Below, in pieces: positions 1 to 15,348 of a stretch of DNA of 64,000 nucleotides. Within the stretch, counting starts at the first letter, position 1. The number at the start of each line of letters is the position of its first letter. The translations under genes and the position numbers were made by a program. The notes under the pieces are model-generated. The model was not told the DNA's origin, ran no database searches, and saw only the letters and a program-made list of their open reading frames with translations. This DNA is from Haemonchus contortus (taxonomy: Eukaryota; Nematoda; Chromadorea; Rhabditida; Trichostrongylidae): the NCBI GenBank assembly GCA_000469685.2, contig LS997567.1:42900775-42964774 (forward strand), given 5' to 3'.

Positions 1-364
1 AATCATTGTTCACAGCTTTTAATGTCTACTAGTAATAGGTCCTGATGTCATGAAATCGTACGAACAGCAAAGTCGATGAGTGCTAGTATTGATCAATTCA
101 TAGGGATGGGCCAAGTATTGGGACTGTTTCTAGAATCCGAAAGACGGTGAACACGACTCTGATGATATAACACTTCAGTTGACAGGAATCGGTAGGGTGC
201 ACCCGAGGCCTAATAATTTTCGGAGTGAGCCATGCATTCGGTTCCTCTTGATGTGCGTGGCAACAAAAAAATTGGTATTAAGCTTTAATAACTAATTGAC
301 AAGAAAACTTAGTCCAAAAATCAATGGCATTTTTATCCACAAATCAGCTTAGAGCCAATAAACT

Positions 365-470
365 TTTTCGGAAGGGTGGAATTCATACTTGTGACCGGAA
401 ATGGGATCCGAACCACGCATAAGTAATTTAGAGCGGCCCACCTGCCTAAACCATGCCAATACTTCTCCTA
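365..470 (-). repeat. Degenerate tRNA-like / SINE-head relic
   Basis: Read on the minus strand this has a good RNA polymerase III box B (GGTTCGGATCC, one mismatch to GGTTCGANTCC) and, upstream of it, a broken box A-like stretch around TGGTTTAGGCAGG with an insertion. It cannot fold into a normal tRNA as it stands. It may be a tRNA pseudogene or the head of a SINE. Confidence 0.3.
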
Positions 471-1625
471 ATTCTTCGAGAATACAGTTGTAAAGTGTAA
501 GTTGTAAGATTTACAAGTGCTCTCATACTAGTAAGACGGAAAAGAAAAACAAGTGACGTATGAATCGATGTTCTTATTATGTGGGTACACCCATAACTCT
601 GATGACATAATTAGATTTGTCGCCCATGTTCTGATTCAATGCACACATCATTTGAAAGCCTGATGACATAGGGATTAGCATGTGGGCCTGTTCCTAAGCC
701 AATTTGGGCAACAGCCGTTGACAGACAGGTGCCTGGTGAGAGGGTGACGGAAGTGGGTGGCCACTGCCTTGCCACCCACCGTTCGCAACCATGGACCACT
801 TTGATGAGGCCGTGAAGCGAAAGGGGCAATCTCACCATTTCAAACGTAACCGATAATGGCATGGCTATAAATACGCAGCATGCATAATTTATTCTTCCTG
901 AGCGGGGAACCATCACGAGTGGGTCTGGGGTGCGCCATGCTTTCGGCTTCCAGTCACATTTGAGCCGATCTCTTGACGTCCATGGAGTTAGAGTTCATAG
1001 TGTCTCCTGAATTACCGATCAATGATTTAGGATGTTGGCGACTCTTCTCCCAAACCACAAGCACAATTTTCAAGAGCGATAAATCAAACTACTTGTTCAG
1101 CCAGTACTAGAAATTAGGCTACCAGTAGAAGGATGACCTCTGGCTGCTAAAATAGATCTACCATACAATTCCGAACTCCAAAGAAAAGCATGTTTTGGTG
1201 TGTACTCGCTCTGGAACAAAACGAAATCACTCACCATAGAAAGGCAACTGAAGTGCTGCTTATCACAGTATAAGTACATATTTTTATCGAGAAGTTTTAA
1301 AATATTTCCAGGGTTACCTTTGAAAACAAGTGGACTCGTTGCCCAAATACTATTATATTTATTGTCACGACCATCACGTCAACTGTAATCTTTGGTTCCT
1401 AATGGATTTATTGAATTGCGATGGGACAGGAAAGCGAGAACTATTTCGCATTTCCATGTTTTCCTAGGGTGGACAGTGTCTCTGACTTCCATATGATACC
1501 GGAGGGTTATTGAAACCCGCTATTACCTATAGAATGGAGCATTTCCTGAATCAGCGCTTCAAACCCTACTACTCATTCTGGCAGGTTAACTTCAGCCTAG
1601 TCGCCTGAACAATATGAGCTCTATT

Positions 1626-1702
1626 GGCCTGGTACGAGCTCGATCCACTCATCACGCTACGGTGACGTCACGTCTCGCCATTGAGCTAACGTCACCCCGG
1701 CC
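1626..1702 (-). repeat. tRNA pseudogene or tRNA-derived SINE head
   Basis: On the minus strand, 1688-1678 reads TAGCTCAATGG, a perfect match to the pol III box A consensus TRGYNNANNGG. 1646-1636 reads GGATCGAGCTC, 8 of 11 to box B. The ends (GGCC...GGCC) can pair as a short acceptor stem, but the remaining arms do not form a convincing cloverleaf. I read it as a tRNA-derived relic rather than a working tRNA gene. Confidence 0.4.
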
Positions 1703-2643
1703 AATACGGAAAGACCTGTGCAAACAAAGTCCTACATTTAAACTCACTTTTTTTAACATTGATAGTAATGACGATTAAGTCATCAATGATTTTCACGTCA
1801 ATGGAACAGTTCGCAACGACTGACCAACAAGGGAAGCCAATTCAGATGGTTCTCGCTCGCATCGAAGGAACAAGTGCATCCAACGGACCTTGTGGAGATT
1901 ACGAGTAGTAGTACCGTTAACATTTACGGCCCCTGAAACCCCAATATTTTGCCCCCTTTCTACTTTTACATTACTGCTTATGCACAAATCGATTTTTGGC
2001 CGTGTCCCTTTTGGGAAAAACAGCAGTGCTCGCTGTCAACACAGAACTAAAAAGTAGCGCATACATATGTCTAATGGGCTGGCACTGGTCATCCGAGAAC
2101 ATTCGCGAAACATGTCCCCGAGGTCATATCGAACTCTGATTCACAGACGGTCAAAACCCTTTCTTAAGGAGACCTTCCCAGCATGTTTTCCTTTGAAGTA
2201 AGGTTATTGATTTCTCGAAGTAACCGACGAGATCGATCGTGTGTAAGGCTAGCTTTTACTAGAATTCCGAGGTACTTAACTATTTCGAACTGCTAACATG
2301 ACGCGTCACTCTGCGTCTCTGCCCTGGCCGATGGTCAGGCGCCAGACAGTGCAGACACTCCGTCAAGGGAGCACCCGCCAAGATGACCGTGACACATTGC
2401 TATTACACGTGGACCAGGAACGTGCAACGTTGGGGCGGGGTACAGGTTGGACCTCATTGGGTCCATCTTTCGCCATCACCGACGGTCTATTCCCAGTTTA
2501 CCTTTTACTCCACCTAACTCATCTTTTTCCCCTTCTTTCGTCACGATTTCTATCGATTCCTCCTCAAATTTCCCCTTGACAGTTGCTCCCGCATCTGTAC
2601 TCTTACTTATTTCGTTTGTAAGCGTGTTTCCCAGTGTTCATCT

Positions 2644-2654
2644 CTTCCCTTCAG
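2644..2654 (+). promoter_or_regulatory. Probable spliced-leader trans-splice acceptor of the BiP gene
   Basis: A pyrimidine-rich TTCCCTTCAG ends at 2654, 33 bases before the BiP start codon, with no matching upstream donor or exon. This is the usual layout of an SL acceptor in nematodes. Assignment is by position and consensus only. Confidence 0.5.
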
Positions 2655-2687
2655 GGTTTCCCGTCATCAAACTTCGATAGAAAAACC

Positions 2688-7384
<4,697 letters not shown>

Positions 7385-7551
7385 AAATGATCTGTGTAAA
7401 GTTTTAGTCATTTGATGAACTCACTCAGAGCTCCGTTGTTGTCCACAACGAATCTGTAATAATTGTGTGGGCAGTGTTGTTGTGCTATGCATTTTCGCGG
7501 CTTTCCTCTATTTATTACGTGGTTGATGTTTTATAGAGTATATTACTCAAT

Positions 7552-7557
7552 AATAAA
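7552..7557 (+). terminator. Polyadenylation signal AATAAA of the BiP gene
   Basis: Canonical AATAAA 168 bases after the BiP stop codon, followed by T-rich sequence. It fits a short nematode 3' UTR. Confidence 0.7.
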
Positions 7558-7560
7558 TGT

Positions 7561-8063
7561 TTTATCAAGTTTGATAAGTTACTTGTAAAGTGTATTTCTT
7601 TGATACCTTACTCAGGTGAACTAAACTGACGTGATGATATTTGCGGACTGGTCTCTGTGTTGACAATAGGTCAAGGTTATTGGTTTTGCCCGAAGAAGGG
7701 TGTGATTGATTGATCGGAAAGGCTTTGAACGGTAGATATCAGATTATTGAGATCAATAAGATAAGTTTAATGATGTTGCGCAAGCCCGGTGAGAGGTTTT
7801 TTTGAAGAGCTGGCGATGGTGACTATTCTATGTGGAGCCTTGTTTGGTGGAACCTCCTTTCCTTACCTGAAGTGACTTTACTTAAGAGTTCTATTTTTAG
7901 CTTTCAACTTGTCAATATAAACTGTAGCCCTTAAGTCAAAATATATAAGTTGTATAGCCGTGTTTTGCCATACTTTTACTCGCCTCCACCACATCATCAA
8001 GCACTAGGGATAGTGAATAGTAGCAAAGCAGAGTAAAATACATTATGATATTATCACGATTAT
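7561..8063. other. Intergenic spacer
   Basis: No coding exon, RNA gene or clear repeat recognised between the BiP poly(A) site and the Tc1-type element. Confidence 0.5.
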
Positions 8064-9600
8064 TACACTGGTGTGCAAAACTTAGGGACGAAAGCAACTT
8101 TTGATCACTGAACCTCTGCCAGACGACAGAGCTCGATGAAATTTATACCATACAAAGGGAGGACCATTACGGTATTGCACAGGAAGTAACCGGCAGAAAA
8201 TCGAAATAGGACTAGCAAATAAGGCATTTTTATCGAAAGGTACCGATAACACATAGTTCCTAACAACTTATCCTAGTACTTCAAAAAAAGCGACGCGGTT
8301 CCGAATAGGGTATGTGATCACCACGGATAGCAGTAAATGCTCTGCAACGCGGTCCCATACTTTCTATGAGGTTGGAAATGAGTTATTGTGGTAGGGCATC
8401 CCATTTCTCTATCAGCGCAATTGACAGTTGCTGGATGGTCAGTGGTGCATTTGGACGCGCTGTAATGCCTCTACCCAACGCACCCTACACGTGCTTCATG
8501 GAATTCAGGTCGAGGGAACGGACACGTCACTACATTCGCTGGGGAACCTCCTGTGTATTGAACTCTTCAACCTGAGATGTTCGATGCGGTTGCGCATTGT
8601 TATCCATAAAAATGAAGTCAGGGCTCACTGCAGTCCTGAAAAGATACACATTAGGGAGGGGTTCCTTTTCACAGTAACGCCGACTGTTAAGGGTGCCACG
8701 CTCAAAAATCCAAAGGTTAGTACGGTTGCGAAGCATGATGCCTTTCCATACCATAACACCTCGATACCAGAACGATCAAGTTCCACAACGTTTCTGAGAG
8801 AGGTGCGTGTCCTCAGCTCTGGCCATGAGGGTGTGTCCAGAATCACTGCTCAGACTGAATCTGCTCCCATCCGGAAAAGCAAACGGCCTCATTTCTCATC
8901 AGTCCCCTGATTATTTTCCTGGCACCACCCTAAACCGTCTCGCCACTTCGCGAGGGTCAAAGGAATCCTACGTAGTCGTCGTCGGGCGAAGAGACCGCCA
9001 CCATGCAGTCGTCGTGCCACTGTAGTGCGTGGGATGGCTTGCTTTGAAATCCTGTTAAATGACAATGCGATCAAAGAACCTGACTGACGTGGATCTCTTC
9101 TTGCCTGCTGCACAATGCAGCGGTCATCCCTTGGCGTAGCTAATCTTGGTCGACAACCTCCTCTCCTTCGTGCAGCAGTATCAGAGGTTTGGAATGCTCT
9201 CCGTGCACGTGTAGCAACGCTGTGAGCGATACCATGTTCCTAAGTTAAACTTGTCATGGTTCGACCTCTTTCGAGCTTCTCGATGATTTTTCCTCGTGCC
9301 AGGTCATCCAGATGATGTCTGCGGGATATGATGTATAGAAGGATAACACCACAGTACTTGGTAGCTACTGGCTGATTGACAAGAAAATTTTTTTCGTACC
9401 TATCAGCTGCCTCGATTTGTGCGGGTAGCCATATTTGTCGCTTTATTTGAACTATTCCTCCACCGAGGGATGTCCAACTTCCTGTGCATAACCGTCATAG
9501 GTCTAGCAATATAATCCCACACTTTCATTTATTTCCACCCAGTCCTCAATGTTTTATGTTACATTATCCATCTCGTCCCTAAGTTTTGCACACCAGTGTA
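8064..9600 (-). mobile_element. Tc1-family DNA transposon with perfect TIRs (decayed transposase)
   Basis: The two ends, 8064-8091 and 9573-9600, are exact reverse complements over 28 bases. Taking the outer TA as the target-site duplication gives 26-bp terminal inverted repeats starting CACTGGTGTGCA and an element of about 1,533 bp (8066-9598), typical of Tc1-type elements. The transposase runs on the minus strand and is broken (see next entry). Perfect TIRs around a dead gene suggest the copy could still be a substrate if a transposase is supplied elsewhere; that is inference. Confidence 0.92.
8386..9290 (-). pseudogene. Tc1-family transposase pseudogene
   Basis: Minus-strand translation starts with a helix-turn-helix region (RGKIIEKLERGRTMTSLT), has an in-frame stop near 9245, then an Arg-rich second DNA-binding part (RRLHGGGLFARRRLRRIPLT, around 9020-8960). 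After a frameshift near 8740-8760 comes the catalytic core with DFIFMDNNAQPHR (second catalytic Asp) around 8600 and a degraded WPSRSLDLNSMKHVWGALG, the counterpart of the family WPSxSPDLNPIEHLW, where Pro is lost and Lys stands where the catalytic Glu is expected. Stops, a frameshift and substitutions in key positions mean no working enzyme. Confidence 0.85.
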
Positions 9601-10097
9601 TTATTAGGAAACGTCTGGAATGTGCACAAGACGAATTCGTTTAACATAAGCACCCCCCCCCCCTCCTCCTCCCCTCCCGTATCGACTGCTGTTTACCGTG
9701 GGAGCAACTCCCTCATGGGGCTCAGGTTTTCCACCAATTTCCCATCAGATACCAATTTGCCATCAGATCAAGTCGATGCAGCCACTCGTGCATGATATAA
9801 CGGCGATGTTATTTTGTAGTGGAACTGCAATATGTAGTAGTTTCCATGTCAAATTGAAGTAATAAGAAAAAGTAATCTTCATTTTTCGGCCATAGTTACA
9901 TAGCTTCTTCCTTCCTTTCGTCAGTGTTTCAAGTAGTTTTAGTTTCATTTTTTATTTTTTAAAATGTTTTATTATCATTTGTTCAGTTCGAACCAGTTCA
10001 GGGTCGTATGGTAATTCAGTAAAAGCGCTGCCGACGATACACAAACAGTAACCGGAGCGATAAACTACTCAAAAGTCCACATAGTCACGGTAATCCA
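9601..10097. other. Intergenic spacer with poly(C) tract
   Basis: A C-run with CT-rich sequence at 9652-9680 is the only notable feature; no gene or mobile element recognised. Confidence 0.5.
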
Positions 10098-10101
10098 CCT
10101 G

Positions 10102-10400
10102 TGTAGTTTATGAGACCCGTTTCTGTCCACCTGAGTCTGTAGCGAACACCGTGTACAAAATAGGTTTATTGCGATAAAACAACAAACAAATAACCGCGAA
10201 CAAACAAAAAAAGGAAAAGGGAATAACTGGCGTGTGGGTGAGGCGTCCGACGATGGGGGGGACTGGGGAACCTGGCGGAGACGAGAGGGCGTCCTCCTCA
10301 GAGGGAACGCTTCCCTTTCATAGTGAGCCCCTGGCCCTCTTAATCTCCGGTGGCGGCGGTAGACCCTCCCGCTCCCTCCCGCGTGATCTTGTGATCCACA
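10102..10400 (-). repeat. 3' LTR of the gypsy element
   Basis: 298 of 299 bases match the 5' LTR. The one difference (plus-strand C at 10319) changes TATAAAA to TATGAAA. An AATAAA motif lies at 10170-10165. The pol ORF runs 83 bases into this LTR before its stop at 10318. Confidence 0.95.
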
Positions 10401-13400
10401 TCCTCCCCCCTCGGGGAGCCGGCGCCCTCGTCGGCGCAACTTCGAGTGGATTTAACTCCGGCAAATTTGCTTCCTTTAGGCAATTCCTGATGCACTCGTA
10501 TAACGCTTTTGCGCTTCCAACACCTAGATTTTTCCCGTAGAAGTTCAAGCACCCTTCCGGTGCGCCGGCCTCAATAAATACTTTGCCACCCTCAACTTTG
10601 TGGCTGGCCGTACTCAAGAATTGAGATGGTCCCGCTTTCTTTTGTAATGCGCCTTCTATCATTTGCCACAATTCCGTGAGTTGTCTCCAAGTAGCTTGAT
10701 TTGACTCCATCAGAGGAGGAAATACGGACACTATGCGCCCTCCTTCTTCGAGCTGCTGATGACATCTGCGCAGAGTTTCACATATCTGCGCATCCGTGAA
10801 GTGCGTGTCCAGGGGCCAAACGATTATCCACGTCGAACATGCCTTCAGTTCATCTAGCACGTCCCTCAGTTTTTCGAATGACGTAGCAACCTTTGCTATA
10901 ATTCCACGACGTGAACCGTCCCTTTCCAGTAACAGCGCATTTTCTGGCGCCGCAAACGCGGTCGGACCCTGCTTTTTAGACCGCCGGTTTTTCTCTTGTT
11001 CATCCAAATCGCGTTTCAAACTTTTTAACGCTTCATCATAGGTCCTGTCGAAGCAGTAATCATCGATCCTTTCATGCTTCGATATTCCATCTGTCACATA
11101 TAGGAATTCAGTCCAGTCTTTGCAGCGATCGTATGCCAGCCGCAAAACTCTCTGCAGGGCTTCGGCATCCAGACAAATCACTCCTTTTTTCCATGCCTTG
11201 ATCTTCTCAGCCGTGTTCATGTCGTTCCTTATAAAAATGCTGGCGGCCACCCAAGCACGCCAGAGTGAGCCTAATGGTTCCTTCGCGAATGCTCCTGGAA
11301 ACATGATGTCCTTCAGGTCTCCAAAGCATGCTTCCTTCAAGCATCCGTCCTTGCATTCATATTGTAGGTGTCCTTTGCAATCTCTTGACTCGATTACTGC
11401 GCCTCTGCAATAAGAACATTCCAGTTTATTCACTTTCGCTTTTGGCTTCCTGCCTCTTTTTCCTCTATGAGTAATTGTGTCGATTCTCTCGTCAGATATT
11501 TGGTTTGGCACTATTCTTAGCATATCGTATTGAACCTTTATGGGTTCCGTGTTTTCTCCTATTCGCGTTATAATTGCGGAGTTATCTCCCGCTTCAATCA
11601 CCCGAAAGGGTCCAGCCCACTCGCATGCTAACTTAGGGTGCGAACTTAGCGCCTTCTCTCTGGGTGATAGCAAATACACTCTATCTCCTAACTTCGGTAG
11701 CCTTTCTCGGTCTACTTTATTTCTGCTGTCATACTCCTTTTTCATGGTTTCCCTCACGCGGTCATTATACTCCCGCACTCTTTCGTGAGTTTCTGCTATG
11801 TGTTGTATCAAACCCACTTTGTAATCGTCCATAGCTTTATCTAACGCGTACCATGATATTTCATTATTCGGTATGGTTCCTGACGGGAAGTAAGGGTCCA
11901 TCCCATGCAGTAGAAAATAAGGACTCTCTCCTGTCGATCTATGAGGGGTCATATTGTATGCAAGCATACAGAAAGGCAGTCTCTTGTCCCACTCGGTAGG
12001 GACCGCGGTTGACCTCCTCAGCATTGCAACAATGGTCCCATTCAACCTTTCGGTAATACCATTCTCGCGTGGATTGTAGCCTTTCGTCGTAAGGTGCTGA
12101 ATCTTAGTAACTTTCATTAACTCTTCCATTACCCTGTTTTCAAACTCGCCTCCCTTATCAGATAATATTGCCTTGGGCCATCTACAGCCATCAACTATCC
12201 AACGTTCAAAAATTACATTCGCTACGGTTTCGGCTGATTTGTCTGCTGTTGGATATGCCTGTGCAAATTTTGAAAAGTGGTCAATCACTGTGACCGCGTA
12301 TTTATTCCCGCTTGAGGTCAGTCCTAATTCCAGCACGTCCACGCCTATCAATTCATACGGTTTCGTGGTCACTATCGGCTTCAGTGGCGGAATTCCTACT
12401 GGTCTAGGGTTATGGACAAAGCAACGCTGACACTCCTTTGTCCATCTACTTACGTCTTGCGTCATGGTTGGCCAAAACACTTCCTTGCGCATTTTCTTAA
12501 GCAGCTTGAATGCGCTAAAATGGCCTGCTAATTCACCCGCATGGGCTTCATGAAAAACCTCGTATCTTGCGCTTTTCGGAACCACACATACTAAGGCGCC
12601 TTCTTCAGTATACATTTTAAGATTTCCGTTTTCCATAACAAAGTCTGCGACTCGAATCCAGTTGTTTGTGCCACGCATTCTCAACGTCCTATTCAGGTCA
12701 TCTTTCCTCAACGCATCCAGTACTAGCGAAAAATCTTCATCTTCCTCCAACTCTTCCAACCATTTTGTCTTTTTGGCTACCGCTAATACATTCACGACCG
12801 CCTCATTCAATCCCTGCAAAGACTCGGTTTCCCCTTCCACTCGTACGCCTCTGCTTAGCGCGTCAGCCACCACATTTGCCCGTCCTTTCACGTATTTGAT
12901 CTCCAGTTTATATCGTTGCACTTCGAGCGACCATCTGAGTACTCGCGCAGAGACGTTACTCCGCTTAAACAAAGCAGTCAGTGGTTGATGGTCCGTCATG
13001 ACAGTCGTGGGCACGCCATAAATAAACATATGGAATCGTTTTATTGCAAACATGACGGCTAAGGCCTCCAGATCGGTCACGTGATACCGTTTCTCAGCTT
13101 TACTTAAGGCCTTCGATGCAAAGTATATAGGGTGCAAGTATTTGTCCTCGTCCTCTTGTGCAAGGACTGCTCCCAGCCCTGTTGTTGATGCATCCGTGTA
13201 AATAACGAAGGGTTTTTCACCAGTCCTTGCTTTTTCCATATCGGGCTGCTTCAGTACCGGTGCCGAACAAATGAACTGTTTCACCTTTTCAAATGCCTCA
13301 TCGCACTCTGACGTCCAATTCCACGCTCGCTTTGATGAGGTCAATTCGAACAGTGGACTAGCTGTCTTTGCGAAGTTCAAGCAGAATTTCCGATAAAAAG

Positions 13401-15348
13401 CTGCCATTCCTAGGAACGTTCTCAACTGTTTCACGTCTTTGGGGACAGGGTAATTCTTTACCGCTTCAGCTTTGCGTGGATCTGTGTGGATGCCAGCTCC
13501 GTCAATTACATGCCCAAGGAAAGACACTTTCGTCTCCATCAACACGCACTTTTCTGCCTTCAGTCGAAGTCCTGCTTCCATCAACCTTGTAAACACTGCT
13601 CTCAAAAGCTCCAGATGCCTTTCTCTCGTTTTAGTACAAATCATTATATCATCGATATAACAGAATACTTCATTACCCAACATATCCTTTAGGACTGTGT
13701 CCATCATTCTTTGAAATACCGCAGGCGAAGTACTAAGGCCAAATGGTGTAACCCTGAATTGGAACAGGCCTTCTGTAGTTGCGAAGGCCGTCTTTTCCCT
13801 TGCCTCCTGTGTAAGCGGAATCTGCCAATATCCGCTGTAAAGGTCCAGGGTCGAAAAGTATCTTTTGCCGGCCATGCTCTGTAACATCGCGTCTATCGTC
13901 GGCATCGGGTACGCATCTTGACGGATGCACTTGTTTAGCTCGCGGTAATCAACACAGAGTCTAAGGCTGCCGTCCTTCTTCTCCACCAAAACTATGGGGA
14001 AAGCCCATGCCGACGCACTTTTCTCGATAATTTTCCTAGATACGAGATCATTCAGCATTTCCTTCAACTTGGCTCGCATTGCTAGAGGGACAGGTCTAGC
14101 TTTCAACTTAATGGGTGGGTGATCCCCTGTGTCCACATCCATTTCGACTTCGCTAGTGGCCGAAAGTTCCTGGTCACATACTGCAAATGCTTCCCTTTTC
14201 TCTTCCAGCAGTATCCGGATATCTTCAGGGATTTCTTTGGAGGACCTGTTTTGGGCAATTTGCTCTAACAGTTTCTGTTTTCTGGCCATTGGTTCTAATA
14301 TGGACCCTCTTTCTTCCAACAGCGCTGGCTTCAGCTCATCCCATCCTTCTCTCCACTTCTCAGTACTCCAATGTCCGATCTCATCACCTTCTCTCCACAT
14401 CATTGGTTCGCTTTTTTCGTTTATTACCGGAATCGCACATTCACTGTTCTCTATTTTGAACACCCCTGCCGCCATTCCATTCGAAATTGGCCATATAACG
14501 CGTTCAACAGAACCTTCATCAATATCACATCGTGCCTGTACCACGGCCGAGCTGTATGGCGGTATGTAGGTCCTTCTTGCAACGGTGACCTTCCCACTAT
14601 GACTTGACCTTTGTATGGGGAATAATGGTGCTCTAGGGAGGTGGATCTGAACTCCTAAGCCTCCCAGTGCGTTTGTTCCGAGTAGCACCTCATGACCTTT
14701 CTCCTTCGATATGTAGAAGGCAACTTCATACTCCGATCCTCCTTCGATTTTTACCGCTATTGAAACTCCACCGAGGAATTGCATCTCGTTGTTGGAGGCA
14801 TCATACACAGGCTCAAGTGTTTCCCGATCGATTACGGTGAGGGAATCAACGTCAAAGCCATTATCTTGAGCCCTAGCCAAGAGCCCTATTGGAACAATGC
14901 TTATCATTGATCCTGTGTCGATCAGCGCCCGAACTTTTTCATTCAACATATTCACCCATGCTGTCGACTTCTTTCCGACTAGGTTGGTGGTAGCAGAGCC
15001 TTTTTCTACTACCATTCCCATCGCCCTTGTCTGACGCACTAGATCCGAGATCCGTGCCCCTTTCCTGTTGTCCTTCGTTTTTGCTCTATTCTCAACTATG
15101 TTATTCACCACGGGTCTTCCTAGCGGGCAGTTCCGTGCGATATGCCCAAATTTCGAACAGTTGAAACACTTGCGGGTCTCAACATCATCCTTCTTTTTAT
15201 CGGTGTACCCTATCTGGTGTTCTACAGTGTTTGGCGGTCTATACCGATCACTTCCCCGTTGGCTATTGTATGCCTGCGCCCCTCTTTTTCCATTCAGTAC
15301 CTGCCACCACGCTCTTTCGGCCCGTCCCGTACACTGTCCTTGCTTGCT
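10318..15348 (-). CDS. Pol polyprotein: zinc knuckle, protease, RT, RNase H, integrase plus ~390-aa extra C-terminus
   Basis: The frame is open from 15348, overlapping gag by 86 bases in the +1 frame; the first ATG is at 15111 (1,597 aa from there). Before it lies a CCHC knuckle (CFNCSKFGHIARNC, about 15169-15127). Numbering from that Met: aspartic protease DTGS at 65-68; reverse transcriptase with YIDD at 485-488; RNase H around 635-755 (TDAS, TDHQP, VVADALSR); integrase zinc finger with His 854-864 and Cys 894/897; DD35E triad Asp925, Asp985, Glu1021; a GPF-type module near 1165-1185. From about 1205 to 1597 follows a region with a C-x2-C-x9-C-x7-C-x3-C cluster (1232-1257) that I do not recognise. 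No stop or frameshift breaks the ORF, so it is probably functional. Expression would need a +1 (or -2) shift or another bypass. Confidence 0.93.
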   Translation of the reverse strand, partial: SKQGQCTGRAERAWWQVLNGKRGAQAYNSQRGSDRYRPPNTVEHQIGYTDKKKDDVETRKCFNCSKFGHIARNCPLGRPVVNNIVENRAKTKDNRKGARISDLVRQTRAMGMVVEKGSATTNLVGKKSTAWVNMLNEKVRALIDTGSMISIVPIGLLARAQDNGFDVDSLTVIDRETLEPVYDASNNEMQFLGGVSIAVKIEGGSEYEVAFYISKEKGHEVLLGTNALGGLGVQIHLPRAPLFPIQRSSHSGKVTVARRTYIPPYSSAVVQARCDIDEGSVERVIWPISNGMAAGVFKIENSECAIPVINEKSEPMMWREGDEIGHWSTEKWREGWDELKPALLEERGSILEPMARKQKLLEQIAQNRSSKEIPEDIRILLEEKREAFAVCDQELSATSEVEMDVDTGDHPPIKLKARPVPLAMRAKLKEMLNDLVSRKIIEKSASAWAFPIVLVEKKDGSLRLCVDYRELNKCIRQDAYPMPTIDAMLQSMAGKRYFSTLDLYSGYWQIPLTQEAREKTAFATTEGLFQFRVTPFGLSTSPAVFQRMMDTVLKDMLGNEVFCYIDDIMICTKTRERHLELLRAVFTRLMEAGLRLKAEKCVLMETKVSFLGHVIDGAGIHTDPRKAEAVKNYPVPKDVKQLRTFLGMAAFYRKFCLNFAKTASPLFELTSSKRAWNWTSECDEAFEKVKQFICSAPVLKQPDMEKARTGEKPFVIYTDASTTGLGAVLAQEDEDKYLHPIYFASKALSKAEKRYHVTDLEALAVMFAIKRFHMFIYGVPTTVMTDHQPLTALFKRSNVSARVLRWSLEVQRYKLEIKYVKGRANVVADALSRGVRVEGETESLQGLNEAVVNVLAVAKKTKWLEELEEDEDFSLVLDALRKDDLNRTLRMRGTNNWIRVADFVMENGNLKMYTEEGALVCVVPKSARYEVFHEAHAGELAGHFSAFKLLKKMRKEVFWPTMTQDVSRWTKECQRCFVHNPRPVGIPPLKPIVTTKPYELIGVDVLELGLTSSGNKYAVTVIDHFSKFAQAYPTADKSAETVANVIFERWIVDGCRWPKAILSDKGGEFENRVMEELMKVTKIQHLTTKGYNPRENGITERLNGTIVAMLRRSTAVPTEWDKRLPFCMLAYNMTPHRSTGESPYFLLHGMDPYFPSGTIPNNEISWYALDKAMDDYKVGLIQHIAETHERVREYNDRVRETMKKEYDSRNKVDRERLPKLGDRVYLLSPREKALSSHPKLACEWAGPFRVIEAGDNSAIITRIGENTEPIKVQYDMLRIVPNQISDERIDTITHRGKRGRKPKAKVNKLECSYCRGAVIESRDCKGHLQYECKDGCLKEACFGDLKDIMFPGAFAKEPLGSLWRAWVAASIFIRNDMNTAEKIKAWKKGVICLDAEALQRVLRLAYDRCKDWTEFLYVTDGISKHERIDDYCFDRTYDEALKSLKRDLDEQEKNRRSKKQGPTAFAAPENALLLERDGSRRGIIAKVATSFEKLRDVLDELKACSTWIIVWPLDTHFTDAQICETLRRCHQQLEEGGRIVSVFPPLMESNQATWRQLTELWQMIEGALQKKAGPSQFLSTASHKVEGGKVFIEAGAPEGCLNFYGKNLGVGSAKALYECIRNCLKEANLPELNPLEVAPTRAPAPRGGRMWITRSRGREREGLPPPPEIKRARGSL
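10401..10412 (-). other. Polypurine tract of the gypsy element
   Basis: GAGGGGGGAGGA on the minus strand abuts the 3' LTR exactly, as needed for plus-strand DNA priming. Confidence 0.8.

Larger units (their letters stand above)
1..2643. other. Intergenic DNA, no gene recognised
   Basis: No exon series or known protein is visible on either strand. The stretch holds two tRNA-like relics on the minus strand (annotated separately) and the upstream region of the BiP gene. A CACGTG palindrome followed by G (core ACGTGG, the type of site bound by the UPR factor XBP-1) lies at 2406-2412, about 240 bases before the inferred 5' end. A full ERSE (CCAAT, nine bases, CCACG) was looked for and not found. 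Confidence 0.5.

Noticed and set aside
2385..2465. ERSE unfolded-protein-response element upstream of BiP
   Set aside because: CGTGG and ATTGG are present but spaced about 44 bases apart, not nine; only an ACGTGG core is supported.
2298..2680. Two plus-strand ORFs upstream of BiP
   Set aside because: Pyrimidine-rich promoter/5' UTR sequence; no domain and they end before the BiP start.
10065..10540. ORFs across the 3' LTR
   Set aside because: Shadows of the LTR and of the pol C-terminus.
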